Notes: generated by a model from the sequence alone, not told the origin. 64,000 nucleotides of DNA from Durusdinium trenchii (GCA_963970005.1 CAXAMN010001336.1:53640-117639), one strand, 5' to 3'; positions 29,201 through 42,400 are shown, numbered from the stretch's first letter. Numbers and translations are program-made.

Positions 29201-29898
29201 CGCCTCCCAGTTCTCCACCCCAACCAGAGCGTCTCTTGAGACAGATCGAGGATGGGGACGTGCTTGTGCATCCAACCAAAGCACAGATTTCGGCCCGGAG
29301 AATCCAAATGCAGATTTGTAATATTCAGAGAGGATGTCACCTTATCATCGGTGCTGCCGGACAATGGAATGCCGAAGCTCATGAGAAACTCCTTCAATGG
29401 CTCTTGAAGGCAGAACAGAAGCGCTCTCGGACCGAGACACCATCGCCGTCCTCTATTCCAGCCCTACAAGATGCGCCTGTGGCTCTGGCAATCATGGATG
29501 GCAAGATGGATGATGTTGATGCGCAGCCAGATCTTCAGCAAGCAGTTCGTGCACCTCGTGAGCAGCCCCCCAACCTCAAGGAAGTCCAGCCCCCGAACGT
29601 CAAGGAAGTCGAGCCCCCGAATTTGGCGGAAGCCATCCACGAAGAGCCTCCGAACCTCAATGAAGAAGAGCAGGATGACTCATCTCAGCACCACTCACCG
29701 AGGGCATCCGAGCCAGACTCATCCTCTTCCTCGTCTTCTACATCTTCGCCAATCCACAAGCTCCGCGAATCGCGAGCCACCATCCGAGAAGTGCGTGAGG
29801 GATTGAGTCTGCTGAGGGAGCCGGTGGCCGTGATTTGTGCAGACTGCGGTAGGGCGGTGGATCATCTCCACGGTCTTTTGGCCAAAGCTTTGGAGTAG
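29201..29898 (+). CDS. Probable terminal exon, Pro-rich hypothetical protein
   Basis: A good 3' splice site (CTTCTTCTTCAG) precedes an open frame of about 232 codons. It has a folded-looking N-terminal part (LLRQIEDGDVLVHPTKAQ, then RGCHLIIGAAGQWNAEAHEK) and a repeat-like acidic middle (PPNLKEV, PPNVKEV, PPNLAEA, PPNLNEE). A serine run and a C-terminal helix-rich part with CADC follow, and the frame stops at TAG 29896-29898. There is no ATG near the left edge, so upstream exons are expected but none was identified. The product is not recognised. Confidence 0.55.
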
Positions 29899-32800
29899 AT
29901 AACTTGAACAATGACTTTGTAGCGTCTTCTGGCATCACAACTTTGCAATAATAATATATCTGGAGTGTAGCAGCAAAGCTTTGCAGTCATATAAACAGCA
30001 CGTGTCTGGATCTGGGATGTTATATATGGAAATGATTCGGGAGGCTGTCACACAGGCTCGCCCCCTAATTTTCTCGTGGGTTCCCCGTTTGGAGGTCAGA
30101 CCAGCGAAGCGGGGGTTCACTAGGCAGTTGATGTATGTTGATGTGCGATATGTTTAAACACCCTCAACCTAGACTCGACGCTAAAATGTTTGCATGGGCG
30201 AATGCATGTGGATACTACGTACATGAATATACTCATATGTATATGTGGAGTCTAAGTTTACTATGCGTAGCTGATAGATGCCACAAGCGGTCCCGCCCTA
30301 AGCACTGATATCGTGCACATTCAGACAGGGATTTTTTAAGTTAGGCCAACAAAAGTTAGCCATACAGGCCATACAACATATGACAGAGCCTGGTGGGGAG
30401 TATTTAGTCCACTGATGGCAGAGACACTGGCACAAATTTAACCGTTGGTCCACCATTGGCCATAAACAAAGCAGTCCGTGCAGCTTATGTGTTGTGTCAA
30501 ATGGTTTGGTCCTCTTTGGTCTTCGTGGAAACTGGTTGATTTTTGCGTCAGGACCCTCCACCAGAGCCGGCAGAAGCTAGCCTGGCTTTCGCCGAGGCGA
30601 TGGCACTGTCCTGAATGGAGTTGTTTGAAGTTCCTTGCAGTGTTTTTGGATGAGTGTAGCGGCAGTGTAGCGCTACTCAACGCTTTGTCCAAAATCAAGG
30701 AGTTGCACCCGTATCTGGTTTTCTTGACTGACAAAAAAATAGGGTTCAATACAAATAAGAAATGCGAAGCCCTGGGGCATCATGGCCTTAGCCAAGCCGC
30801 CCTGGCCATCTTGTCGTCCAAGGCTGAAGATCGTGGAGGGCGAGCCGATACTCCTCCTGTGCCGCCCAAGGCAGGGTGCCTTGGTACACGCATACTTGAA
30901 GATGCCTCCAGAATTTAGAGTTGGTTGACCTGGGGGCTCCATAGCTGTGATGACGCAAGATGACTCTAGTGTGAAACGCGGGCGTTTCATGCAACTTGGG
31001 TCGGATATATATATATATATATATCGCAGCCTTGCTTTGCAAGCGAGGGTGAAATCACGAGGATGGAACATGTTGGAAGTATTAAAAGCTGCAGCAAGCA
31101 GCGGCTGAAGGAGACGGCGTAGGATGTTTTGGGGAACGTCGGATCTGGATCCCTGCAGCCCGATCGACTTGCCGGAGGTGCATCGACGCGGTGCAGAGGA
31201 CGGAGGCGATTTTCGGGAATCTAGAGGGTGCCTTGGTACACGCGTAGCAAAAACCGCAAATACTCAAGAACTGCTCTGGGACCTAGGCCAAACGTATATT
31301 TTTCAACCTTCCTGTGCCCAGTCTCGATGTGCAATGTCAATTACAACAATTAACAGCTCTTCGTCTGCCTGCTATCACTGTGTAACTCCAATGATAAGTA
31401 TTATCAGGTTAGTCTTTCTCTGCGCGCAATGACTGTAGCATTACGAGCGAATATAGATATACTATTCTATATATATATACATACACCAAGATGAACATGT
31501 ATGTCAATGATACTGCTTTAATCTCTTGCTTATTTAACTTTCATGAGTTTTTTAAAGTGTCCTTTGGGCAATAAAGTCATCAAAAGATTGTCACAAGGGC
31601 GCCTTCTCTCTTTTTTTGTCACTTGTACTCATCTCTGTTCATCTGCCTCTACCAAAGCCTTTTGAACCGAAATCATAAAACCATACCAGACAAATCATGG
31701 CAGCAGATGGCAAGGTCACGTTGTGTCGAGCAGAGAGCAGCGAGCCCTTCACGTCTCGGCGCCTCGGCGTCCAAGGTTCAGCGTCCAGCGAAGCACCGAC
31801 CCGATCCTGTTGCGCCGCCAAGAGGACGTTCAGATATCACGGTTTAGTCTAACGCGCTGTAGTGGACTTGACGGTTGGCCGAGCCGCTCCTGATCTTCAC
31901 AGTAGCTTGCTTCAAAGTCGTTCGTGAAATGTGTCTTAAGCACACATAAACAGGTCATGGAGTCATGGAGCCATGTTGATTTGTCAGAGGGCTTAGTTGT
32001 CCCTTTGGCTTCTTTCTGTGGAAGGACTTGGAAGATGCTAAGCAGAAACTGGAGGACGTTCAGATATCCTGTTGCCATTTAGTTTGATTTCACAGAGCCA
32101 GGTGTATGCCTTGGGTCTGTCCTACCTGTAACAGTCAGCAAACAAGTAACCATCATCACCCACTGGGCCCTGGCAATAGGATAGACCCAAGCAATGCCCT
32201 TCTGTTGGATGATGTGTGGTTTGGTGAGTTGGGAGGTGTCACGCAGTAAATGCAGTGTTACGAGCTGTGGTCGTTCGGAGATTTGACTCAACCCTCATTT
32301 TCCAATCAATTAACCATCAGCTCTGTGGGAAAAAGCGCTTCCCTCCGAGATCCTACCCGCGCACCAATGAGCAGCAAAATGCATCAGGAACGAAGGAAGA
32401 ACCGGCGCCGCGTGAGTAGCAGTCTACTCATGTCGCGCTGTGCGTTTTTTCAAGGCTACATTGCAACATAAATTGCTACATTGAGCGTAATTTGGTGTAT
32501 TTGGCCGGAGATGGAGCTCGGATACTTGACCGGCGTTGGGTGCAGGGCCCAATGATGCAACGAAGTGATTTCGTGCCTCAGAAGAGGGTGTTTCTTGACG
32601 TTTCCTGGTGCCTCTCACCCCTGGCCATCTCGGCGTCCACTGGAACGACGGAGGACGGAGGCGATTTTCGGGAATCTAAGGCAGGGTGGCTGGGTACACG
32701 CATACTTGAAGCTCCAGAATTTAGAGCTGGGGGTTCCATAGCTGTGATTACATTACCAAAGCGCTACAAGATGACTCTTGTGTGCCTGTTTTTTGCGCAC

Positions 32801-34670
32801 ATAGACCTTGGGTTGGGTTTGAATCACAGCCGTTCTCTGCAAGCGAAGGTGAAAACATGAGGATGGAACCATTGTACAACTTGCTTCGAAGTAGTTGGGA
32901 CGTGTCTTGGCCAGACTTCAATAGCTCATTGAGCAATTTTGGCATGTCAGAGCGGCTTAGTTGCCCCTTTAACTTGTTTCTGTAGAAGGATTTGGAAGAT
33001 GCCAAGCAGAAAGTGGAGGATGTTCAAATATCACGCATTGACTCTTGCCGTTTAATTTGACTTCACAAAGTTTTTGAGCCAGAGTCGTTGGGAAGAGTAC
33101 ATAAATTGGAATTGCTTGAAGAGACAAAGCCTCGCCACACTTCTGAGCTTGATGAAGCTGAGAAGAAAGAACGCACTTGGGAGACAAAACTGGAGGCCTT
33201 GGGGGCTGCAGCGCGGGACGGACATGTCGAGGTGCTTTGGTCAGCGCCTGCTACAGTAGTGACGTGACAGAAATAGACAGAGCTAGTCCTCACCTGTCGG
33301 CCCCGGATTCAGGACATAGATCAGAGGCCAGTAGTAGCGTTTCGAAGAAAGACGCTTTGGTTGCTCCGCTTCTGTTTTGTTCAATGTAGGACGGTCAAGT
33401 TCAATCGGAGATGGGGATGAAGGTGGAGTGCGACCAAGCAGACAAGCATGAGACCTAGCGTTTCGCAATTGCAGGAACCATTTGGCGCCCGCAAAGTGAT
33501 TTTCCACACCCGATTGTGGGCATTTGGCTGGTCTTGGACATATCCTTTTGGCTCAGAATCCGGCGCAGACAGAAGAAGGAGGCGAAGACGGTGAGAACCT
33601 CAGCCACACAATCATCCTGGACCGTCAAAAGACATGTCTTGATCTCTCTTAAGCTATATACTCTAGCGGACAACCAAAGTCTAGATCGCCGCATCGCTCA
33701 TGTGGGAAGGGTTTTCGGTTGACTGTTGGAGTTGCTCTAGTGATTTTGCAACGCGAAGGTTGGTCCGTTAAGGAGAGGAGCCACAGGTTCAACGGGCAAC
33801 AGATTAACAAGTTGTACTATTCTCCACCTGAGAACCTTGAATAGAGCAGCTGCCTGACAGGAAGCTCAATGGCGACTTGGTCCTGGTCGCCTCGCTTCTT
33901 CCACTGCAGCTCCTGGGTCGATTGCTACAGTTACAGTTGATTTCAAGGGCCTTGACTGGGTGAGGCTAGGCTGATGGCAGGGCAAATTGGGTCGCATTTA
34001 GCGAGGAAACCATAGACAGTTCAATATATATATATATATATATCAACAGCATTACAAAGATGCAAAGAATCAGACTGGATCACTACAGTATGACAGCAAC
34101 GCAAAGAATCAGACTGGGCTTGTATGATCTTGTGTGTTTTTGGTAGCTGAGACGAAGATGTTGCGCCCATTTTGCGAGTTTCTTTCTGCCACGTCGAAAG
34201 CTGGCACCGTTGGCCCCCCCCAAGTGAGGTCGACTGTATCGGCAACAACCGGGAAGAGCAGCTGCGCCAAGTTCTTGGGACGAAACTAAGGCACGGAAGG
34301 GCCTTCTGCAGCGTGGGCCGTGGGGTGGACAGTCCACCATCCACGTGCCCCAGCAGTGGCGCTTCAAGAAGTAAGTAGGGTGTGACCATTCATCCGTTCC
34401 GGTTTGGGTGCAATGTTCCGTAGAGGATGAAATCCATCGGGCACTGCACGGGCAAGGCAAACCAAAACAATGTTGACTTGACAAAGGGTTGAAATGACGA
34501 CTGTCCACTCCAATTTGTCAATCTACAGAGTGCTTGAATGATTTTGATATTGTTGTAAGTTGTACTGGCATAAGTTGCTCCATCAATTTTCCAACTGCTG
34601 CTAATGTAAACCGACCAACATGCTGTGTCCAAGTTAGTTCAGTTCTCATTTTGCTACTTCCCGCTTCAGT
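29899..34670. other. Gene-free mosaic of dispersed repeats
   Basis: Contains pieces of the families described at 1, 15937, 25741 and 27580, plus (TA)n tracts at 31003-31026, 31470-31480 and 34024-34043. I see no supported gene. Confidence 0.55.
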
Positions 34671-35161
34671 TTATCGAATTGCGCTAGCCACTTTGGCCCA
34701 CGGCTTCAAGGCATGAAGAGCATCTTCACACGCTTTCCGGATGCTAGCAAACGCTCTAATACTGTGATGGATGAATTGACGCTGTATGTGGTGAATTTGT
34801 GCCAAACACCCCACATGAATAGACCGCTCTGGGCGCTTCTCATGAAAAGCGTATGAGAACCTCAGCTCGCCTTTGGTGAGCAAGAGTTGACAATGATAGC
34901 AAACCATTCCTTTCCTGGTTGCGACCTTGATGTCCTTGATGCCAAGCTGAAGATTGAAGTAAGTTTCGCCCTGGCCCCTGTGATCACTGGAAGCGGAATG
35001 TGTAGCGGGAGTTGAAGAAGAAGCCGCGTCGGATCCCTGCGCCGTCTGTTCCCAGTTGGCAGCATCAGCCCACGCAGCTTCGTCAGCCTTCATTGCCTGA
35101 GCATGCTCCCGGTCGCAAGCCTCAGGCATTGCCACTTCTATCGTGTGGAGCGCTTTCCACC
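34671..35161 (-). CDS. Probable exon with PARP-type zinc-finger-like motif
   Basis: On the minus strand CATCTACAG gives a 3' splice site at 35161, and the frame runs 162 codons to TAA. It has an Ala/Glu-rich start, then a likely zinc site: CYHCQLLLTKGELRFSY ... RSIHVGCL. The C-x2-C, Lys-Gly-Glu-Leu-Arg and H-x2-C layout resembles the PARP-type finger that binds nicked DNA. A helical tail follows. Identification is by pattern only. An internal start (ATG at 35129) is possible if it is a first exon. Confidence 0.5.
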
Positions 35162-36204
35162 CTGTAGATGGGGAAACTCATTTCGCCATATTTCGTGTCA
35201 ATTTCGGACTCTGGCGTTTCGGAAACCTACGATGACAAGTAGCCGCTCCTGAAGGCCTGGAGGGAGCACCCCTCGTACTTTCGGTGCTTTGGGGGCAATT
35301 CTTTTCTGAGTTGCTCTGCAGTAACAGAAAGATGCGGAGGGCAAAGTTCTGACCATGAAAATGTTCTCAACACTTCGTTGGTTGATAAGTTAAGCTATCA
35401 GTTCCATCACCATCCATCGCCGGATGGTTCTCACCTATACATACTCACCGTGCTCCCACCGTACGGACCAGGCGCTGAAGGTGGCGAAGTCCTCAACTGA
35501 GGCGGTGGATGAAATGGATTCGGCCGGGTGGGGCGCCTGGAAGACGGAGAACCGCCCAGGATCTCACGGGCGGGAAAGGAGTCACGTTTGAGCTTGGCGA
35601 AGTCCCAAGTAGCAAGTATATAGCAGGTCCACGTGTTGCGGGAAAGTAAAGTGATTGGACTTGAATGTCTTTTGTAGCTAAGACGAAGATGTTGCGCCCA
35701 TTTTGCGAGTTTTTTTCAGCAACGTCGAGCGCTGGCACCGTTGGCCCCCCATATGAGGCCTCTCTTCGGCAACAACCGGGAAGAGCAGCTGAAACGTGTT
35801 GGGATGACGCCGAGGCAGGGAAGGGCCTCTTGCAGTGTGGGGTATAGAAAGTCCATCGCGTTCTGGGGTCCTTTTGAGGCGACGCTATATATTTCGTGTC
35901 AACCACCGTGATGTGCCACAAGATGAAGTTCCTCAAGAGCCGGGGATCACGTAAATGATCCGGAATTGTTCAAACATCTCTTTCCAAACAGTGAGGGGTT
36001 CTTATACGGTAGTAGAAAAGCAGCTGATGCTTAGATCGCTGAAGCGCGCGGGCGTGACCGGCTAATTCGCTGCTGTTTACAATACATTCATGCCTCTCGA
36101 AACCGACGAAGTGCATTTCGACTGCGCAGGCTCGCAGAATCTGGGGGCCGGCGGCGGGTGCTTCGAGCGACTGCGCTCTCGTTGTGGCATTTTGGTTCAT
36201 GGTG

Positions 36205-36945
36205 GTCACTTTTCGTGGCAGGCGCAAGGGAAACCTCGTGTTTGGCGCTCCAAAAGTCAACGTTTCGTGACAGGCGCAAGGGATCGGAGCTGTCTTACTT
36301 CGAAATGCAGTTTTCGTGGCAGGTGCAGCACTTTGGGCATGGTGGTGATCGTTGGGGAGCTCAGATTTCGTGACAGGTGCAGTGAATCGTGACTTTTGGA
36401 CTGGCTCGTTTGCAGATTTCGTGGCAGGCGCAGCAGTCTGTGACGCTCGATGTGCAGATTTCGTGGCACAGCATTCTGTGACCCTCGATGTGCAGATTTC
36501 GTGGCAGGCACAGCGCTTTGTGAACCTCGAAGTGCAGATTTCGTGGCAGGGGCAGCACTTGGTGAACCTCGAAGTGCAGATTTCGTGGCAGGGGCAGCAC
36601 TTGGTGAACCTCGAAGTGCAGATTTCGTGGCAGGCACAGCGCTTTATGAACCTCGAGGTGCAGATTTCGTGGCAGGCACAGCACTTGGTGAACCTCGAAG
36701 TGCANNNNNNNNNNCAGGCACAGCACTTGGTGAACCTCGAAGTGCAGATTTCGTGGCAGGCGCAGCGCTTGGTGAACCTCGAAGTGTAGATTTCGTGGCA
36801 GGCACAGCGCTTTATGAACCTCGAGGTGCAGATTTCGAGGCAAGCACAGCGTGTGGTGAACCTCGAAGTGCAGATTTCGTGGCAGGCACAGCGCTTGGTG
36901 AACCTCGAAGTGCAGATTTCGTGGCAGGCACAGTCCTTTGTGCTC
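36205..36945 (+). repeat. 42-bp minisatellite
   Basis: About twelve clean tandem units (GTGCAGATTTCGTGGCAGGC plus a 22-base variable-middle half) from about 36410, preceded by degenerate units from about 36205. The unit is 14 codons, so several frames on both strands are open throughout (VQISWQAQRLVNLE forward, RNLHFEVHQVLCLP reverse). Neither has flanking exon structure, so I do not call a protein. The assembly breaks inside the array. Confidence 0.85.
36706..36715. other. Assembly gap, 10 N
   Basis: Ten Ns inside the 42-bp array; the copy number across the gap is unknown. Confidence 0.99.
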
Positions 36946-36954
36946 TCACATGCT

Positions 36955-37460
36955 CACTCTTGAGAGTGAGAGTGGGAGAGTAGGTGAGAGTGAGAGTGAG
37001 CGAGTGTGAGTGCGAGTGTGAGTGAGAGTGAGAGTGAGAGTGAGTGTGGGTGAGAGTGAGTGTGGGTGAGTGAGTGTGCGTGTGAGTGTGAGTGCGCGTG
37101 TGAGTGAGAACGAGTGAGAGTCTGCGAGTGGGAGTGAGTGGGTGTGAGTGTGAGGAGTGTGAGTGTGAGCAAGGGAGTGCGAGTGTGAGTGAGAGTGAGT
37201 GTGAGTGGGAGTGAGTGAGTGTGCGCGAGTGCGAGTGAGAGTGGGAGAGTGAGTGTGAGTGCGAGAGCGAGTGTGAGTGGGAGTGTGAGGGAGCTCACTC
37301 TCACTCTCACTTCAGTTTCACTCTCTCACTCTCACAGACACTTCTCTCACCTACACTCACTCTCACCCACACTCACTCTCACTCACACTCGCACCCACAC
37401 TCACTCTCCCACTTTCACTCACACTCACACTCCATCTCACCCACACTCACTCACACCCAC
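36955..37460. repeat. GTGAGA/CTCACT strand-switch palindrome
   Basis: From 36955 to 37290 the plus strand is almost only G, A and T in GTGAGTGAGAG-type words. From 37297 to 37460 it is the complement, CTCACTCTC-type words. The switch is at GAGCTC (37291-37296). The arms can pair as a long imperfect hairpin. Frames read across it (SLTLTLTLA types) are low complexity and are not genes. Confidence 0.9.
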
Positions 37461-38374
37461 CTGCACTTCATCACCACCATCACCTCTCTGGACCCCAATG
37501 CGTCTAGATCTCTAGACTGTCTTCTTGCAGACCTCACACACACTGTTTGGGGTCTCTTGCCGGGATAATCCAAGAACGGTTTCCCTGAAGGCCCTGGCCT
37601 CCTGTGGAAGTGTGTGAACTGTGCAGACCAGCTGACCCACCACCCCAAACCACTAGTTAATACACCATAAGACCATAAAGGGTTAAATCATGTGAACGTG
37701 AAGTGTGTCAAAGGCGACGCTCTTCCCCTCTGCCTTCCGTGAGCCAACTCCGACTCTCCCGTCCTTCGTGTTTTCTCCACGGAAGGCAGGAAATCGATGG
37801 GTCGGTCCGTTCGGACAATGTTTGCGTGGCAGGTTTCACTGACTTCATCCGAACCGCGGCACCTCCAACCAGGCCACCAATCAGTCAGGTGGTACCCGAG
37901 GATGGCGATTTCCGGTGCATCCTGTTGAGAGCTGTTTGGAGAAACACATTGAAGGAACACCGTCGTAGCATTCTCGACTTGAGGGGATTCTGCACCGCTC
38001 GATTGATTGCCGTGGGTAGTCAGGCCTGTTCGCAAAGAACCCGTTGGTGACAATGTTGAATCGACTTACTTCTCGGAACATCTCAGAACTATGAAGTAAT
38101 TATGCATAACTTAGTGACGGATGCAGTTTATGATGGCATCGACCTATATAGCATGCTAATCAAGCCGAAGGTTCGGAAGGAACGAAGGTTCCAATGTTGT
38201 CAAAGGTGAAGGTTGGGACTGATCAGACCACACTGACCACACAGTGTGGGACGTCACCAGATCCGGGTACCAGCCACTTTCGCTGCTCTGTCGCTCCGCG
38301 TCGCGTGGTGCCGCTCGGTTCGGGACCGAGGTTCGGTTCGGAAGCGGTCGAGCGAGCTTCCCACGTCCGGAGAG
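37461..38374. other. Stretch with an ambiguous open frame on each strand
   Basis: Plus 37703-38050 and minus 37688-38053 are both open over the same bases with similar protein character (for example SQVVPEDGDFRCILL forward, TDRPIDFLPSVEKTRR reverse). I cannot decide between them. Confidence 0.35.
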
Positions 38375-38520
38375 GGTGGATCTAACGTGCCGAAACGCCA
38401 TCCGAAGGGCCCCCTTTTGGATGGAGAAAGAGATGATTGTTATATAGATGTTGATCCAAAAGGTTCGTATGAAGAAGACATCACAAGATTGTTTCTGATT
38501 GTGTGGTTCTCATCCTCTCA
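38375..38520 (+). CDS. Exon candidate
   Basis: The segment is bounded by GGAGAG on the left and a GTGAGG donor on the right, and reads NVPKRHPKGPLLDG, DDCYIDVDPKGSYEED and a hydrophobic end (RLFLIVWFSSS). Third positions are less G/C-rich than in the exons of the 51-64 kb region, so support is limited. Confidence 0.35.
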
Positions 38521-40418
38521 GTGAGGAGATCTCAGTTTCGGAAGCTGCCTTAGAACTTTTGAATCAGGTTGTTTGATCCTCTCTCCCGTTGCCTTTCAGT
38601 TCAGGAAAAGAAGTTTGAGAGAAACACGGCAGGTGCCTGCTGCTGACTCGGTGCCCGGATCGCCATGCCAGGACTATCAGCTGTGATCCTTTGCCGGCGT
38701 TATTTTTTGCTCGTCCCAGCACCAAAATGTCAGGGTCCCAAGCACAGACGTGAGGAGATCCAAGTTGATTGGAATGGGCGTTCTGTTTTGAACGAAAAGA
38801 GGTGATGTGTTTTTTCAACGAAAAAGGTCCATGGCTTCATTCCTTCAAAAAGTGACTCCTGCCGGGTTCGCACTCGCGTTGCGTGACCTTGGTGTTCAAG
38901 GATCGCGCCTGGACCATTCAATTTTGCTTGCGATCTTTGCTGAAGGTCTATGCGGCCCGACACCAGGCGCGTGGTCACTTTCTGTATAGTGAGTGGGTGG
39001 AGCATCAAGTATAGTGTGTCTTGCAGAAGGGGCCTACGTGAACGCATGATGTTCAATCCAGAAGCGTTTCACCTTTGGAAATACACCTGCTACTTCTGTC
39101 AGACATGTGCCACTGTTGGCATCGATTTGTTGAGCAAGCTGTTCGTCTGTTGGATCGATTTCAACATGATTCAACCTGTTTTTGTTTGAGGTTGGACACT
39201 GAGTTGGTCGGAAAGAACTATGAGAACCCCTCGACGAAACCGGGCTGAAAACTCATCGTTTTGTCTACCGGCCTTTACATCTGGGCTGACAACTCGGCTG
39301 AAAAGAGGTCCTCATTCCTGTTATAGTGGGTTGCATCGTTTTAATAGTGGGTTTATAGTGGGTTGCAAGACTCTGGGAACATACTGTTTGAAGCCGTAGA
39401 TGTCAAGTCTATGAAACCCAGTATATATGCCATGGAGGCCACAGACCTCTGGTGACCAGGTGACCGGACGTTGGGTGGAGGAGAGGAGCTTCACTTGGAT
39501 GAAGTGTAGACCCATATTTTCTAATACCAGAACAGAGTGAGAGTCACAGGCATCAATCAATCCATTTATATAGTATAGATAACAGTTCCTAAAGAGCCGG
39601 AGATCACATAAACCAGCTGAGATGGTTCAGACATGTTCAGACACGACTTCCACTAAATGAACACATCCGCCCTGCGGGACCCTCGTTTTTCATTGGGTGG
39701 AACGTTGCCACCCAGGGACGTTGTGTGGACGGGAGAAATTTCAGAAATATGATCCTTGGAAGGGGATCACTTGGATGAAGTGTAGACCCATATTCGAATC
39801 TTGGAAGTTCATGGCGAAGTGTGACACCACCAACCGAGGCAAACACGTCGGTTGACTCTCCGGCCACTCTAGGCCACTCGATCTTGACATAATCGTGCCG
39901 TCCATCCCAAAACAGTGGGTGCAGTTTTTCCGGGGAGCCCGAGCGGCCACCGAACCGGCGGATGCCGAGGAGCTGCGCCGACCTTTCCCACCGAAGGCGG
40001 GAAGCGATGCGGAGATGGTGGGAGGAGCTGTGGACCTATTGTGCGTCCCCCGTTCTTGGTGGGTCTTCACCGTTGGGGGAAGGTCTTTCATTTTCCATGG
40101 AGGTTCTTCTGGATACCGCGGAGGGGGTCCTCTTCAATACTGGCTTCGACATGGTTGTTGGAGTTGCTTCGGGATCAAGTGCAGGGAACACGCCGGACAA
40201 GTAGCAGGACAAGTACAGCGTGTCCTTTCTCAGAAGAACCCCAGGTTCAACCGACACATCTGGACACATCCCCAAGTTCTTCTCCCGAGCTGTGAGAGAA
40301 GATTCAAACGAACGTCGAACGCCGGTCGCAGTGAAGCCGCGCCCGAGAAACCCCGAGGTCTCTACAGCGAAGCACTTCCGGTGCAGAACTCCCCGGTGCC
40401 GCACCTCGAAGCACTAAG

Positions 40419-40594
40419 GCGGCGGCTTGGCGGTGGGGCACGTCGTGTGATGCGTGGTCCACTGCCCAACGTGGCAGTGCCACAGCGCCGCTGTTGCGGA
40501 CAAAGGATGACAAAGGACAATTGGACATGAACGGTGCCAGGTTCGAAGAGATAGCTGAGATGTTGCACAATATAGAGACAACACCACCGAGATG
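40419..40594 (+). CDS. Exon with GTGAGT donor, unknown protein
   Basis: Bounded by CACTAAG on the left and a consensus GTGAGT donor on the right. 58 codons, mostly G/C at third positions, reading RWGTSCDAWSTAQRGS, then KGQLDMNGARFEEIAEML, then HNIETTPPRW. It could belong to a gene spanning the Copia-2 insertion, but no phase-consistent partner was found. Confidence 0.5.
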
Positions 40595-41732
40595 GTGAGT
40601 CCATCTCCTTCCATTTGCCAGTCAGACTTCGGGGGGCAAGCGGCCATGACCGGACCAAGCGATCATGCTTCGCTTGGGGGGTTGCCTTGGCGCTCTTGCG
40701 CTGTTTCAACACGCCCAGTTGGACCGAAAGTGCCCAGTTGGACCGCCAACCCGCTCAGGCGCCGCGACGGGCTTTGGCTTTGAGCCGCGGCGGGGGTCGG
40801 AGAGGAATGGCCCAAAAAGAAGGGGCAGCTGTGGTTGTTGGGTTGGCAGGATGGAAAGAGGGAGTGGGGATGGAGTGAAATGGAAAGTGTTTCAAGTCTT
40901 CCAGGTATTGTCCATCCAACATCAAGAAGAAGAGTTATGTGCTTTTTGTTCTTTGGATCTCTCCCTCACTCTTTGTGTTTTCCCTTCTCCTCACTATAGG
41001 AGCAATCCTTTGATCCCACCTGCTCCTGCTGCCGTTACGTTGGCCGCAGCATTCGTTGACCGGCCCTGGACGGGTGTCTTCGCCGCAGCATGTAGAAGGC
41101 GCCGGCGATGCGGAGGGTCAAGCGTCAGGGGATGAGGAACCGAGAGGAGGACATATAGGGTTTTCACTTGTTACCAATAGCGATGCACTTGTTACTTCTG
41201 GTAGCTTTCTTGCTACTAGTAGACGATTGCACTTGCTACTCTAGTGCAAAAGGTCTCTTCAAAGTCGGGGTTTCCTTTTCGAGGGCTTTAGGTTTGGGGG
41301 GAGTTGTCCTGCTTGGTTTCTTTTAAGGCTGGTTCCTTTTTGAGGACGCCCGTCCAAGCAGCCAAGACAGAACCTATGAACACTCCCACTCCTCTCCCGC
41401 TTTGTTGGTGCTCTGAGTCTCGGGTTGGTCGTTCGACCGAGGGATCAATCGATGTTGACCTTGCCGAACGAAAGCAAGGCCCTGAGAGTCAATCGATCGA
41501 AACAAAGAATGGTCTTGATGGGATCTGAAAGGGAATGTCCTTTACTTCACTGAGGGAAAGTATAGTCTTTGGACTTCCAGGGACGTTTGTAGAAAGACCC
41601 ACATGGAGTCACCCGGTCCCAATTTCGGGCGGTCCCACTCAGCCTTCTTCTCCCGAGGTCCCACTGTCCACCTCAGTGTTCTTTTTCCGTCATGCGCGTG
41701 ACACGATCATGACACGATCATGGCCCGGGAAG

Positions 41733-41792
41733 GCTTCCACGAGGTGCTGCCAAGAGTCCTCAACCAGAGGGCTGCTCAACGAGGGCTGCTCG
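41733..41792 (+). CDS. Short exon candidate
   Basis: 60 nt between GGGAAG and a GTAGTG donor, reading FHEVLPRVLNQRAAQRGLL. It is short, and an alternative frame is also open. Confidence 0.3.
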
Positions 41793-42400
41793 GTAGTGGA
41801 GGGTAGTTCCCCCACCGACCTCACTCCCGACGTGCAGGTCGCGGTCATGGCTCGACTCGCAGGCCGCTGACCGATCCCAAAACGAGATGGAGCTTCGTTG
41901 GTTCGGCTTGGGGGGTGATTAGGAAGGATCCGAGTTTCTGGCCTAGAAGGACCAGTTAGTCAGTATAGCCGTCGGTCAAAGAGGCTCACTATCATTTTGG
42001 GGGGGGCAAAGGTCTGCAACCTAGCCATCATCATCCACTGAAACCTGGTAATAATGGGATCTACGGAATGGATGATCTTGTAATCTTGGTCGTCATCCTT
42101 CTCCAGATCTAGTGTGAGCCTTCTTTCATGTTCTTTCGCTCGAGTTTGGAAGGAGCACTCAACCCCTTGAATATGAGCCCTTTCTTCGCCGCACCAAACT
42201 CCAAATTCATTTTGCTTTCAATCGTTCGCGCCGCACCCAGCGCGGGGCTCCGGTGCCAGGAGTGCTTCTGGCCTTCGTGAGGCGCCTCACTCCGAAGGGA
42301 AAAACAGCATTTTTTGGGCGGAAGACATGGTGACAATGACCGTGACATGGCCCAATGTTGGAAGCAAAAAGACGTGTTCTATATCGTGTTTTAAATTTTC

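Noticed and set aside
25741-31071. Recurring short proteins starting MEPPGQPTLNSG
   Set aside because: They derive from copies of a dispersed repeat; frames are not preserved over the full repeat.
33540-33556. Second spliced-leader relict (TTTTGGCTCAGAA)
   Set aside because: The match stops before the conserved CAAG end, and no ORF follows.
36205-36945. CRISPR-like array
   Set aside because: Units are contiguous tandem repeats without unique spacers, in a eukaryotic setting.
36352-36983. Long open frames on both strands encoding 14-residue repeats
   Set aside because: They follow from a 42-bp tandem unit; no start context, splice sites or non-repeat domain supports either strand.
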